Source: Symbiotaphrina buchneri (taxonomy: Eukaryota; Ascomycota; Symbiotaphrinales; Symbiotaphrinaceae). Taken from it: 64,000 nt of DNA. The notes beneath the pieces were generated by a model. It had not been told where the DNA came from and did not search any database. It was given only the letters and a program-made list of their open reading frames with translations. The stretch covers positions 124,001-188,000 of the forward strand of contig BCIG01000006.1 in assembly GCA_001599915.1 (NCBI GenBank), written 5' to 3'. Shown in pieces: positions 34,801 to 45,467 of the stretch. The first letter of the stretch is position 1. The number at the start of each line of letters is the position of its first letter. Made by a program: the position numbers and the translations under genes.

Positions 34801-35945
34801 TGTGCTGCAATAACCCAGAACCGGTCATTCTCGCGTTTAAAAGACTGCACAGCAGTCCTCTTATTGAGATCCCAGACACGGATGGTCTTATCTTCGCCCA
34901 CAGAGATGATGAGGTCTTGATGAGGATGGAACAGACATGCAGAGACATTCGCGAAATGTCCTCGGCAGGTATCGACTTCCCAGGCCTTCGTTTCTAAAAA
35001 GCATTAGAACAACCTCTTCTCAGTGCCGTTTGCACTTACCACTCATCCGCCAAAGCTTGACCAAACGGTCATCCCCCGCAGACACGATCAGAGGCAAGGT
35101 GGGATGGAACGCTACCCAGTTGACACCCCGGTCATGCCCTTCGAGGACGAATTTCACCACAGCATCCGTATTACCAAACATATCTGCCTGGTTTGACTGA
35201 GAGCGAGCCATCTGATCTTCAAAGGTCATAGAACTTGGAGAGGAGTGCTTCTTGCGAAGACCCGAGATATCCCAGACACGCACGGATTGGTCGAGCGATG
35301 CGGACACCACCAGATCCTCCTTTGGGTGGAATTGAGCGCACATAGTATAGTGATTATGGCCAGTCATGGTGCAAACTGCAAAGGTCAGCCTAATCCCAAC
35401 CAACATATATGATTATATATACGCACTAAGCGATCTGTTTTGCCAATTCCATATCCTAATAGTCTGGTCGTCCGAGCTGGAGATGATCCAAGGAAGTTCG
35501 CGGTGAAAGAACACGGTTCGGACGTAGTCCAGATGCCCATTGAGGGTGAAGAGGCACCTGCGCGTCTGATACGACCATACCTTGATCTTATAGTCGTCGC
35601 CCCCAGAGACGAACAATGGCTGCGTCTTATGAAAGTCGACACCTCGAACGGGACCATCATGTTCCTCAAACCTGTCGATGAGCGTGCCCATGCGGTAATC
35701 CCATAATTGAATAGTGGAGGAGTGCAGAGAGACCAGTATCCATGGCCTGATAATCTTCAACACACTCGTCGCGCGAAATCAAGGGGTTACACGGTACTGA
35801 CCTCTTGGGATGGAATGCAATGCCCTTTGCCCTTGAGGACTTGGATTCGAACTGCGGCAACTTCAGCTCCATGATAGATGGACATATGGGATTTTGCATT
35901 GTGTGTTGTGCTCACCTTGGTTAACATGTTCGGAGAGGACTGCAT
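31885..35945 (-). CDS. COP1: Coatomer subunit alpha (alpha-COP)
   Basis: Alpha-COP is a COPI coat subunit for Golgi-to-ER retrieval and binds dilysine cargo. The model is complement(31885..32136, 32184..33337, 33384..33979, 34027..34993, 35040..35375, 35427..35746, 35802..35851, 35916..35945), giving 1234 aa, close to the family size. The first exon has only ten codons ([10 protein letters not shown]) and joins [10 protein letters not shown]. The N-terminal WD40 propeller is obvious ([54 protein letters not shown]). A second propeller and an alpha-solenoid follow, then an acidic linker ([17 protein letters not shown]) and the C-terminal epsilon-COP-binding domain ending [12 protein letters not shown] different ATG at 35899 reads straight into exon 2, but it lacks the conserved N-terminus and lies inside intron 1. 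Confidence 0.96.
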
Positions 35946-36628
35946 CTTGGATGCCAGTGAATGGAAGAACCAGAAGCCGCAGCTTCGGATTCACCACAGT
36001 TAACGCGAGGCCAATAGAATAATCGACTTTCTCCTATCGATCAAATGACCATTGGACTCTACACCCGACCGAGGCTTCGTTGATGGGGCTCTCAAAGTCG
36101 TCCACAGTAAAGCTTCACGTATGCACTCCTTGCACCCTATTCTTGTGTGCTTGTCGTTAAGCTATTTCGTGTCCTGGAGAGTTCCGCGTCACGTGTTCGG
36201 ACCCTTTGCTACGATGAAACGTACGGTAAGGCAGATATGTATCAGTTACGGAACGAATACTGATCAGGACCGGTAAGGTAGTCACACATTCGCCGTCTGT
36301 GCTTTGCACCAGACATCACGATGAGCACCTCTTTGGCCGGTCTTGCATGCGAAACGCTGCACCACTGTTACCTGGGCACTCACAGATGCAGTGTATGGAC
36401 TGCTTGAGTGGCCGCAGCCATAGGGGTTAGGCAATTCCGGGCTGGACGGCCTCCAGTTTGCAAAATCTTCCGCACAACCTTGCCTCCGCCGATAGCCCCA
36501 GCTCACCGAGTCTGGCTCGCATTGGCTAGCAGTACATTTAAAGATGATTTACGAAGGAACCTATCACCCGACTATTTTCCTTCTTCAAGATTGAGAACCG
36601 GTCGTCCGTTCATATCGTACCTACTGCC
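35946..36628. promoter_or_regulatory. Divergent promoter region, alpha-COP / unknown protein
   Basis: This 683-bp region lies between divergent starts. No gene and no motif I would defend are seen. Confidence 0.45.
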
Positions 36629-37513
36629 ATGGGTCCGCGACCCAACGAACTCAGCCTGAATGCCAGACGAGGGTTTTTGAAGTCTACGTCTGACCTTGAT
36701 ATGTCGCCGCCTGTTTCAGACCCGCCCACCTCCAATTTCTCTGAACCGCAGCGACCGAAGGTGAAGAGATCAGCCGGTTCAAAGCATAATTCATCGTGTT
36801 CATCAGATACGACGAGTCTGGGTGCGACAAAGACCGCCAGCAGAAGACGATCTAAGGGCAGCCGACCAGAGGGTGCGGAGGATGGCGCAACGGCCAGATC
36901 AAAGTTGGACAAGGCACAAACTCGTAGTCCACCTGCGAGTCTCTCTATAGAGGAGGTGCAGGGAAGCGATACCGGATACGATAGCGACATCGAGGTCGTG
37001 TATCCGGATCAGTACGAAGAGCCTGATTCTGACTGGTTCCCTGACGACTTCCCATCAGAGAATCGCAGCGATGCGTTGGGAAATCCGACAGATGCCCTTG
37101 CTGATAAATTCTCCAGGCTCCATTGCAGAAAGGATGGTGGCCGAATGAGAGAGGTGAAGAGTCGCTTGCAAGGCAAAAAGAAAAGGCGTCCGGGCGAAGG
37201 GTTCAAAAGGACTTACAGCGAAAGTATGGTCAGCGACACTGAGGTGGAAGTGCAAGAGACCTTGGATAGCCACGATGTACCTAAAGGCGCGAGACGACTT
37301 CGACGGCGTGTTGGCGGTTCGGCTCTTCACATTTCACCCGTAACCTCTCCGACGCCGCCTCCGCCATCATTCGCTGCGCAGGGGGGGAACGCTCAGCGAG
37401 ACTTACCAATGAGTCCAGCAGCAAGCAGTTGCATCTCTGGTGAAGCTCTACCTGCGCGCTTCATGGGCACGTCACCCGATGTCATGGATATCGATCTCCA
37501 GACTGGAGCATGA
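36629..37513 (+). CDS. Unknown charged, probably nuclear protein
   Basis: This is a single-exon frame of 294 aa that I do not recognise. The N-terminus is Ser-rich (HNSSCSSDTTSLG). A central acidic part (GYDSDIEVVYPDQYEEPDSDWFPDDF) is followed by a basic run (GKKKRRPGEGFKRTYSES) and RRLRRRVGG, both possible nuclear localisation signals. A Pro-rich segment (TSPTPPPPS) and MDIDLQTGA close the protein. There are no membrane segments or signal peptide. The long frame, clean ATG (CCATGG context) and divergence from alpha-COP support a real gene. Its function is unknown. Confidence 0.7.
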   Translation: MGPRPNELSLNARRGFLKSTSDLDMSPPVSDPPTSNFSEPQRPKVKRSAGSKHNSSCSSDTTSLGATKTASRRRSKGSRPEGAEDGATARSKLDKAQTRSPPASLSIEEVQGSDTGYDSDIEVVYPDQYEEPDSDWFPDDFPSENRSDALGNPTDALADKFSRLHCRKDGGRMREVKSRLQGKKKRRPGEGFKRTYSESMVSDTEVEVQETLDSHDVPKGARRLRRRVGGSALHISPVTSPTPPPPSFAAQGGNAQRDLPMSPAASSCISGEALPARFMGTSPDVMDIDLQTGA

Positions 37514-38501
37514 GTTGGTACAAAAACCCGAAAAGCCTTTGGCTAGAACAGTGATAGCATGTATTCAAAGCTTGTAACTCGGACAATTGAAGCTTCCAGC
37601 CATGATAGTCCACCTCAGAGCTTTATATACTCTTTTCTCGAACTTCGCCTATGGCCCTAGGTGATGCAACACCTTCGAACCAATTGCGGCCTTATGAAGC
37701 CACTTCCGTTCGGTCCATACAAAGGTCGAGGTGTCTGATTCTCCGCTAAGAAATGACTCTCTTATTAAGAGCATCATTCCTTTCATCGCATTATTATCCA
37801 GCGCGCACTCGTACCCTTATTGATGTTGGTTGCCCATACGGTCCAGAACGCTTCAACCATCCGTCGCAATCAACTTCCTTGTACTTTCCCCACGTTTCGG
37901 CGGGTCGTGGAAGATTCGCGCCGCAGCTAGTCCCATTGAGGCTAAAAGCTGGATGACGTCAAAGCGTGCATGCATTAGGGGCAGAGCTTCGGTGAGGTAA
38001 AGCTGAGACCTCGAATCGAATCGACAGAAGGTGCTCGTACCCCGGTGTACTTCGTACCTGAGGTGCGCTTGTGCGCTCAGTATGTTTCGTCCCTGCCAAC
38101 CTGGATCCCCAGTGCCGGCAGTGGGCAAGTGCAATTGCGCCTTGAAATCTAGCACCAGAGCCCAAGTACTCCGAGTACGCTGAGTGGCTCTTACGACGCT
38201 GTACTTTGCATTCGTACCTCACGTCCAACGCAGTTTAGTGTAGTAACCCATCCAGCCAGTCATCGTCCGATGCTTCGATCGACTTAAAGCTGACCTTTCC
38301 ATCATTATTTCCCTCTCTGACTTCCATATAACCGAACGCCAACTTTGCGACCCGACGTAATTAACCTTACCTGTCTATCCCAGTCGTTTCCATAACCTCC
38401 CATCCACCTTCCACACTCTTAAAGCAGACTTTTCACTCAATTGCGGTGTGCCACACCTCACAAACTCTCATCCCGAATTACAGTTTCTAGCAAAAGACAC
38501 A
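37514..38501. other. Intergenic region before the KE-rich protein
   Basis: The region is 988 bp. The last 150 bp are pyrimidine-rich with many CC and TTCC steps, as expected for a promoter or 5' UTR. No gene is seen. Confidence 0.45.
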
Positions 38502-39954
38502 ATGGCAGGCACAAGATCCAGTGCAAGGGTGGCTGCCAAGCAGCAGCAAGCAAGCTCCAGCCCAAGCTCCAAAGAGAGCCCTACTGCCGGCAGTAAGCGC
38601 AAGGCCGACAGCAGTTCCAGCCCTGCGAAGTCCAAGCGCGGCAGGAAGGCGCAGAAGGAAAAGGCAGAGGAGAAGGATGTCGAAATGAAGGAGCAGCCCC
38701 CGGCTGAAGAGAACGGCACCAAAGCTGACACCGCTGAAGAGCCCCAGGCTAAAGAAAAGAAAGACGAGGGCGCAGAGCCGAAGGAAGAGGAACAGCAGGC
38801 CGAGTCAAAGGAGGAAAAGCCCGCCGAGCCTGCCCAAGATGACAAGGCTGAAGAGCCCAAGGAGACTGAGACCAAGGAGACCAAGTCCGAGCAGCCCGCA
38901 GCCAAGCAGACTGAGACCAATGGCGGCGCGGTCGAGGAGGACCCGAAGCGTGCGGAAGCCAAGCCTTCGTCTATCTTGGAAAAGGGCATCATCTACTTCT
39001 TCACACGCGGGCGCGTTGATATGGAGGAGCCACAGAGCGTCAAGGACATTCAGCGGAGCTATATCGTCCTACGTCCTCTTCCTGACGGCGCTAAGCTCGC
39101 GGATGGCCCTATTGACGATGCTGGCAACAGTCGCCTCCTTGTCCTTCCCAAAAAGACGCTTCCAACAAACCCTCGCGAGCGTTATATGTAAGTCATCACC
39201 CGTCGAGCTCATCCAGCAAGGCTAATGACAAAAACTAGGGTCTTTGTCGAGAAGGGCAAGGCCAGCGTGAAGGACTTAAAGGAGGATTTCCTCAAAGGCG
39301 GCAGCCATGAGACCAAAACTAGTGGGACGCGCCACACACCAGACGCCATGCCCATCGGTGAAGGCGTCTATGCATTCACAAGCACGGGTCGTGAGAGTCA
39401 TCTCACGTATATCTTGACACGGCCGACAGAGATCGGCGAGATACAAAAAGAAATGGGCCTCCGTAGTCGTGCCAGTTTCATTGCCAGCATCAAAAACCCC
39501 GAAGTTGGCGGACCTTCCTATGCGAACCTGCCCAAAGGAGCAGAGTATCCCAAAGAGTATGGAACTTCTCTGTGCCAGCTGTATTGATCTGACAGCGTCT
39601 GACATGTCATTAGGATTATGGACGAGTTCCGCGGGCGTGGTTGGATGCAACCTATCGATCCCAAAGTCCTGGATTACCAGAATACGCAAGTTCTTCTCAT
39701 CGGCGAAGCTACCGACGATACAGGAAAGGCCACCGAGAAGCAACAAATTGACGAGAAACATGGGAAGGCCGACCCCGGCGAGCAGTTGGAGGAGCTTGCA
39801 CACGAGGATGATATTCGTGCTGAACATCTAAAAGGTACTCATCCCTTCCAATCTGAAGCTGAAACCGCTAACACCAAATTTAGGAGATGATCCTGTCCTC
39901 GAAGACCTCCATCTCAGCGCCAAAGAGTTTCAGAACATCAACACCACCTGGTAA
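38502..39954 (+). CDS. Conserved fungal protein with KE-rich N-terminus
   Basis: The model is 38502..39187, 39239..39556, 39614..39834, 39884..39954, giving 431 aa. Residues 1-165 or so are low complexity, dominated by Lys, Glu, Ala and Pro (KRKADSSSSPAKSKRGRKAQ), with nuclear-localisation-like clusters. A folded region follows (ILEKGIIYFFTRGRVDMEEP, DIQRSYIVLRPLPDG, RERYMVFVEKGKASVKDLKEDF, YAFTSTGRESHLTYILTRP, FIASIKNP, YPKEIMDEFRGRGWMQP). Fungal relatives are often labelled BTB-domain transcription factor, a name I recall but cannot verify, and I see no clear BTB fold. All three introns keep phase. The last exon ends NINTTW-stop; its TG|GTAAGC could also act as a donor, so a further exon is possible. 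Confidence 0.8.
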
Positions 39955-40793
39955 GCGGCAATGCAGCACGGCAAACTTGCTGACCGGGATGGGCGTGCTT
40001 CATTTTTAAAATATCCCCTCAGCTTTCAATAAGGATGGCATAACGATCTTTTCACGATATCTTTTTGTCATCAAAAAAGTCTTTGAATTTTCGTAAGTTT
40101 ATTTGGCGTTCTCAGCATGCACATAGGACATCGGAGACTGCACGGAAGGCTATCGTCCATCATGCACTAAACAATCCCCTGCACGCGATAGGAGGTTACA
40201 AAGACGTCCATCAGGCTGTGCACGAGGTTACGGGACAATCCCTGGCTATACAGCTGAAGATGTCTCCACGAGTGCATGTACTCGTCCCAGCTTTCTGTCG
40301 ATAGCTAAATGCAAAGACGCTGTTACATCTGATTAATGGACCATCTAATGAGACATGATGATACCTTACATAAGAGACGTCCGTTCAATTGAATGATAAT
40401 AGAGTCGTTGTTCATCAAGCAGCATCCCCCAGAGATATTCAAGGGTCTTGCCGGAGAAGCAACTTTAAGCGAGACGTTACCGCGTAAGGACAACTTGGAC
40501 AAAGCTCCTATGCACAGCTGCGATGTTGCGGGAGCGGTGCTTTAAGCCAACAAGCAAAGCTATCCTCGCCGAGCTGATACCGTCCTGATAATTGTGTTCT
40601 ACGGAGAGTTGCTAGGCATTGGCCCAGCATAAGTAATAACAGACCTCCTGTGAGAGCTCGGAAGGCTGGTGCGGCAAGCAATTGATTGCCTGCTCACACT
40701 GGACACTTGTCTCTTTGCGCCAGCAGATGCCGAACTGTTATTTCTTATTTCAGTAAATGGACAATTCCACATCATAACCATACGTTCTTGCCA
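39955..40793. other. Intergenic region before UGGT
   Basis: The region is 839 bp, with no recognisable gene. I looked for an ERSE/UPRE-like unfolded-protein element because UGGT is downstream, and saw none I could defend. Confidence 0.45.
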
Positions 40794-43700
40794 ATGCGGC
40801 GTCTATTACAACCAAGGAGGCTCGTGGGAGCTCTCCTTGTCCTCGTTGCTTTCCATACAACATTCGCAGCTGCTGGCCCGGCTGTCGATGTTGCTCTGAG
40901 GGCATCTTTCAGCTCAGCCCCATATCTGGTCGAGCTTCTGTACGTTCGCTGAGCTCATAATAGGTGCAAAAGGCTGACACGAATACCAGGGAGACAGCAG
41001 CGGAGGAAAATGCGACTTCATATTTCCCCCTTCTCGACCGAATTGCAGAGGGCTACTTTGAAGGTGCCAAATCCGAAGAACAACTATACAATAGATTCGT
41101 GGAAGTTCTAGAGACGGATGGCCACTTTACAGATACCCAGAGTCTGGATTCCTTCAGATTTGCGCTTTCGATACACTCTGCCGCTCCGCGGATCGAAGCG
41201 TTCTATCAATACTATAATACAACTGTGGAACCATTGCTACGAGGTCAAGCGCCTGATGACTGCATAACCTGGCTACAATTCGGGGACAAGCGATACTGCT
41301 CGCCGGGCCTCGAAAAGGCGGAGGAAGAATTTACATCAAATGTGCAGACATTGTCCTTCGATAGAATACTGAACGAGGACGGTGATGGACTTGCTTCTAT
41401 CTTATACGCTGACATCACGTCCCCTGAGTTCCGCCATTTTCATTCTGTCATCAGCCGTACGGCAAAGGAAGGACAGACATCGTACAGGGTTCGATATCGT
41501 CCATCGCCGAAGCACATTCCCAGGCCTCTATATGTCAGCGGCTACGGAGTTGAGCTAGCTCTAAAACGTACAGACTATATCGTCATTGACGATCGCGACG
41601 CGACATCTCAAGGAAAAGAGGGACAATCAGAGACAGCTATAGGGGCCGAGGTTGATGAAGAAGCACCCGCTGATCTGAAGCCGCTCTCTTCCTCGGAGCT
41701 TCTTGGCTTGGGGCTCAAGGCTTCGAGCTACGCCCTCCTCAGCGCTGACCCTTTTGATACGCTGAACAGGATCACACAAGATTTCCCCCGATATTCTTCG
41801 GCTCTCGCTGCTCATACTACTCTGAAAGAATTCCTTGCAGAGCATCATGGCAATAGAGACCTATTTCTGCCAGCGGGGTTCAGCATTGTCTGGATCAATG
41901 GCGTTCAAGTACCTGCTAGGGACATGAATGCGTTCAGCCTACTGGAAAGGATAAGAAAGGAAAGGAAACTCGTGAACTCCCTGCAGGGTCTAGGCTTGTC
42001 TGCACAGGAGGCCATCGATCTTCTATGGCACCCTGCCATTGCAGAGCCCAAAGCAATTAATGAGCCTCAACGTTATGATTGGAGAGATACATTGGAAGGA
42101 GGCAATGTAATCCTTTGGTTGAACGATCTGGAGAAGGATAAAAGATACGAGGGTTGGCCCGACTCTCTTCTTGCGGTAAGGCCCATCAAGCCTTATTTGC
42201 CAAAGCCACGACTAACTGATCGAAATAGCTAATGCAGAAGACGTATCCTGGACAACTCCCCAGTGTCAGACGAGATATACATAATGCTGTTGTCTTCGTC
42301 GACTTGACCCAGCCCCAGGACATTGCCTTGGTTGTCGAGCAGTTGCAAGGATTTGTCAAACGGGGCATTCCCATCAGATGGGGCCTTGTGCCCGCTATAA
42401 CTTCCGAGGCGGCTAAAGATCATGCCAAAGTCTTCTACCACTTGATCGATACATACGGCTTAGCTGGTGCACTTCAGTATCTACGAAAGGTGAGCAAGGA
42501 TGCCTTATCCTGATTCCTCCTAGCTAAACTGTTGTAGGTTCTTGAAAGGGGAAAGACATCTCTGGTCGACGAGGTGACCTTCAATGCCGTTACCGTGGAT
42601 CGGAAGTTACGGAAAGACAAGTCACCTGTCCCATTCCGGGAACTATTCCACTCGCCGTCTTTGGAGGCAAAGGTCGATGCTGCGCGACAATACGGTGCAA
42701 GGCTCGGCTTCAAGCCCGGCGCCCCAACAGCTTTCATTAATGGTGCGGCTGTTCCTTTGGGAGAGAATTGGCTCCAAGCCATGAGTGGAAGAGTCAGCAG
42801 CGACTTGCAAACTTTAAGGCAGGCAGTTTACGAGCACACGTTTGAAGAGGACGACTGGATACCTGCGAACTTTCTGAAGAACGCAGCAACCAGAAGGAAT
42901 GCTTTGATCGTGCCCGCGGACGAGAATGACGTGAAGATTATTGATGTGACAGGCTTATATGAGGGATTTGGCTCCATATTTGAATACTTACCGCGTCTGA
43001 AAGCTCAGCAGCTCGTTGAGGCTACCAATACCGTACAAATGCTGGTAGTGGCAGATATGAGCAGCAAGGAGGGTTGTGATTTCCTGGCAGAGGCTGTGAA
43101 GTTCCATGAACGGCATGCCAATGTGGAGATTATCTTCCTCGACAATCCTTCTGCTGGGTACCAGACTTTCTCCGGGCTTTCTGAGAACTTCCTCAGATGT
43201 GCAAGGACGATAGAGCCGGCAGAGTACCTCGAGCGAGCAGAAATTCCTGTCTTCGACGGGGAAAAGAAGTCTGAGAAAGGCTTACCCCGCGATTTCCTAC
43301 GCCATCTAAAGTTAGATGCTGGACAGCGAGGAGTCCTCATCAACGGCAGGGTGGTGGGACCAGTAGGACCTGGCGACGATCTGACCGAACCCGATTTCGA
43401 GCAATTGCTTGAATATGAGCTCCTGAAACGTGTTGGGCCAGCCTTCGATGCTTTAGAGGATTTGGGGCTTCTAGATAAAATTTCGGCGCCGTTGTCTGCC
43501 GCCAAGTTGACATCCGTCATTGCGCTATCAACTGTCTCTGATGCACCAGAGGGTATCTTCGAGTCTTCTTCTCCCTTGAGGATCAATATGTTCAAGCAGT
43601 GGAACGCCACTTCATCCGCCATCGTCACTGGAGAAGAAGAGACGGCGTATATAAACATCGTCGCTTCTATCGACCCAGCGACGGAGATTGCTCAGCGCTG

Positions 43701-45467
43701 GGTTCCGATTCTCAAGGTCCTATCCGAACTGGATGGAGTGCATCTGAAGCTTTTCTTGAACCCTCGGGATAAGCTTCAAGAGCTGCCTGTTAAGAGATTC
43801 TACCGTCACGTTCTAGAGTCAAAGCCTTCCTTTGCAGAGAGTGGGGAGCTCATCGGCCTGTCTGCGAAATTTAGAAATCTCCCAGAAGAGGCTTTGTTGA
43901 ATGCAGGCTTGGATGTACCACCGGCGTGGCTCGTTGTGCCAAAAGTGTCGCCTTATGATCTGGACAATATCAAAATCAGCACACTGAAAGACCGCCTGCA
44001 GAACGAAGATATAGAAGCGACATACGAATTGCAACATATCTTGATCGAGGGGCATTCCCGGGATGTCACGACTGGTCAAGCACCTAGGGGCGCACAGCTC
44101 GTGCTCGGGACAGAGAAGAACCCTCATTCGACAGACACGATTATCATGGCGAACTTGGGCTACTTCCAGTTCAAAGCTAACCCAGGTCTATGGCACATGG
44201 GGCTTCTTGAAGGGCGAAGCAGGGAGATTTTCCACATCGACAGCGCCGGCGCCATGGGCTATAGTGCGAGACCGGGAGATGAGACCACCGACATCGCCTT
44301 GACAAGCTTCCAAGGCGTCACATTGTTCCCACGTCTCTCGAGAAATGCAGGTAAGGAGGAAGAGGACGTGCTCGAAGAGGCATCCCCAGGCTCTGTTAAG
44401 GAATACGTCTCAAAAGGGCTCAGCTTTGCTGAGAAGGTGCTGTCGAAGGTCGGCGTGCAGAAGGATAAGCCTCATGCAGATATCAACATCTTCTCGGTGG
44501 CGAGCGGACATCTCTACGAGCGCATGCTCAAAATAATGATGGTCAGCGTCATGAAGCATACCAAACACAGCGTCAAGTTCTGGTTCATTGAGCAGTTTCT
44601 GTCGCCATCTTTCAAGGTTTGTCTCTCGCGTGAATCCCTCCGAAGGCATCGCTGATGAGTCTCTAGGATTTCATTCCCACGCTGGCTGAAGAGTATGGCT
44701 TCGAATACGAGATGGTCACGTACAAGTGGCCAGATTGGCTGCGAGGCCAGAAAGAGAAACAGCGGGAAATCTGGGGCTACAAGATCCTGTTCCTAGACGT
44801 GTTGTTTCCCTTGTCCCTCGACAAGGTTATCTTTGTCGATGCGGACCAGATCGTTCGTACCGACATGTATGAACTGGTGACGTACGATCTGAAAGGGGCG
44901 CCGTACGGGTTCACTCCAATGTGCGATTCGCGCACAGAAATGGAAGGGTTCCGGTTCTGGAAGCAGGGCTACTGGGCGAACTTCCTGCGCGGTCTGCCTT
45001 ATCACATCTCCGCGCTCTACGTCGTGGATCTCAAACGATTCCGACAGATGGCGGCTGGCGACCGGCTGCGGCAACAATACCACCAGCTATCCGCGGACCC
45101 CAACAGCCTGAGCAACCTGGACCAGGATCTGCCCAACCACATGCAGACGGTGCTGCCGATCCACAGCCTGCCACAGGAATGGCTGTGGTGCGAGACGTGG
45201 TGTAGCGACGAGAGCCTGAAGGATGCCAAGACGATCGACCTGTGCAATAACCCGCTCACCAAGGAGCCGAAGCTGGATCGCGCCCGAAGACAGGTGCCCG
45301 AGTGGACGGTCTACGATGATGAGATTGCGGCTCTGGCGGCCAGGGCGAAGAAGAAGGCGGAGGAGGGGACGCTGAGGGAAGAGGCTGATAGAGATCAGGG
45401 CGTCTCCAGCAGTACTGCCTCGGAAGAGCACGCGGACAGTCGGCCTACGAAGAAGGATGAGTTGTGA
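40794..45467 (+). CDS. UDP-glucose:glycoprotein glucosyltransferase (UGGT)
   Basis: UGGT is the ER-lumen folding sensor that reglucosylates misfolded N-glycoproteins so that they rebind calnexin. The model is 40794..40939, 40990..42175, 42229..42489, 42538..44616, 44667..45467, giving 1490 aa. The signal peptide is [28 protein letters not shown]. Several thioredoxin-like domains follow ([29 protein letters not shown] and others). The C-terminal GT24 catalytic domain contains [40 protein letters not shown] (DAD metal site at about residues 1282-1284) and [11 protein letters not shown]. The protein ends with the ER-retrieval signal KDEL. All four introns (48-53 bp) restore conserved sequence, for example [17 protein letters not shown]. 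The presence of GT24 residues suggests an active enzyme rather than a degenerate Kre5-like protein. Confidence 0.96.

Noticed and set aside
35666-35899. Alternative alpha-COP start at ATG 35899
   Set aside because: It lies within intron 1. The upstream exon at 35916-35945 gives the conserved [20 protein letters not shown] start instead.
38468-38992. 174-codon antisense frame over the KE-rich protein
   Set aside because: It is an artefact of the repetitive GAG/AAG codons, which read as Leu/Ser-rich on the other strand.
43005-43658. 217-codon antisense frame over UGGT
   Set aside because: It is Ser-rich with no domain. The + strand encodes conserved UGGT sequence here.
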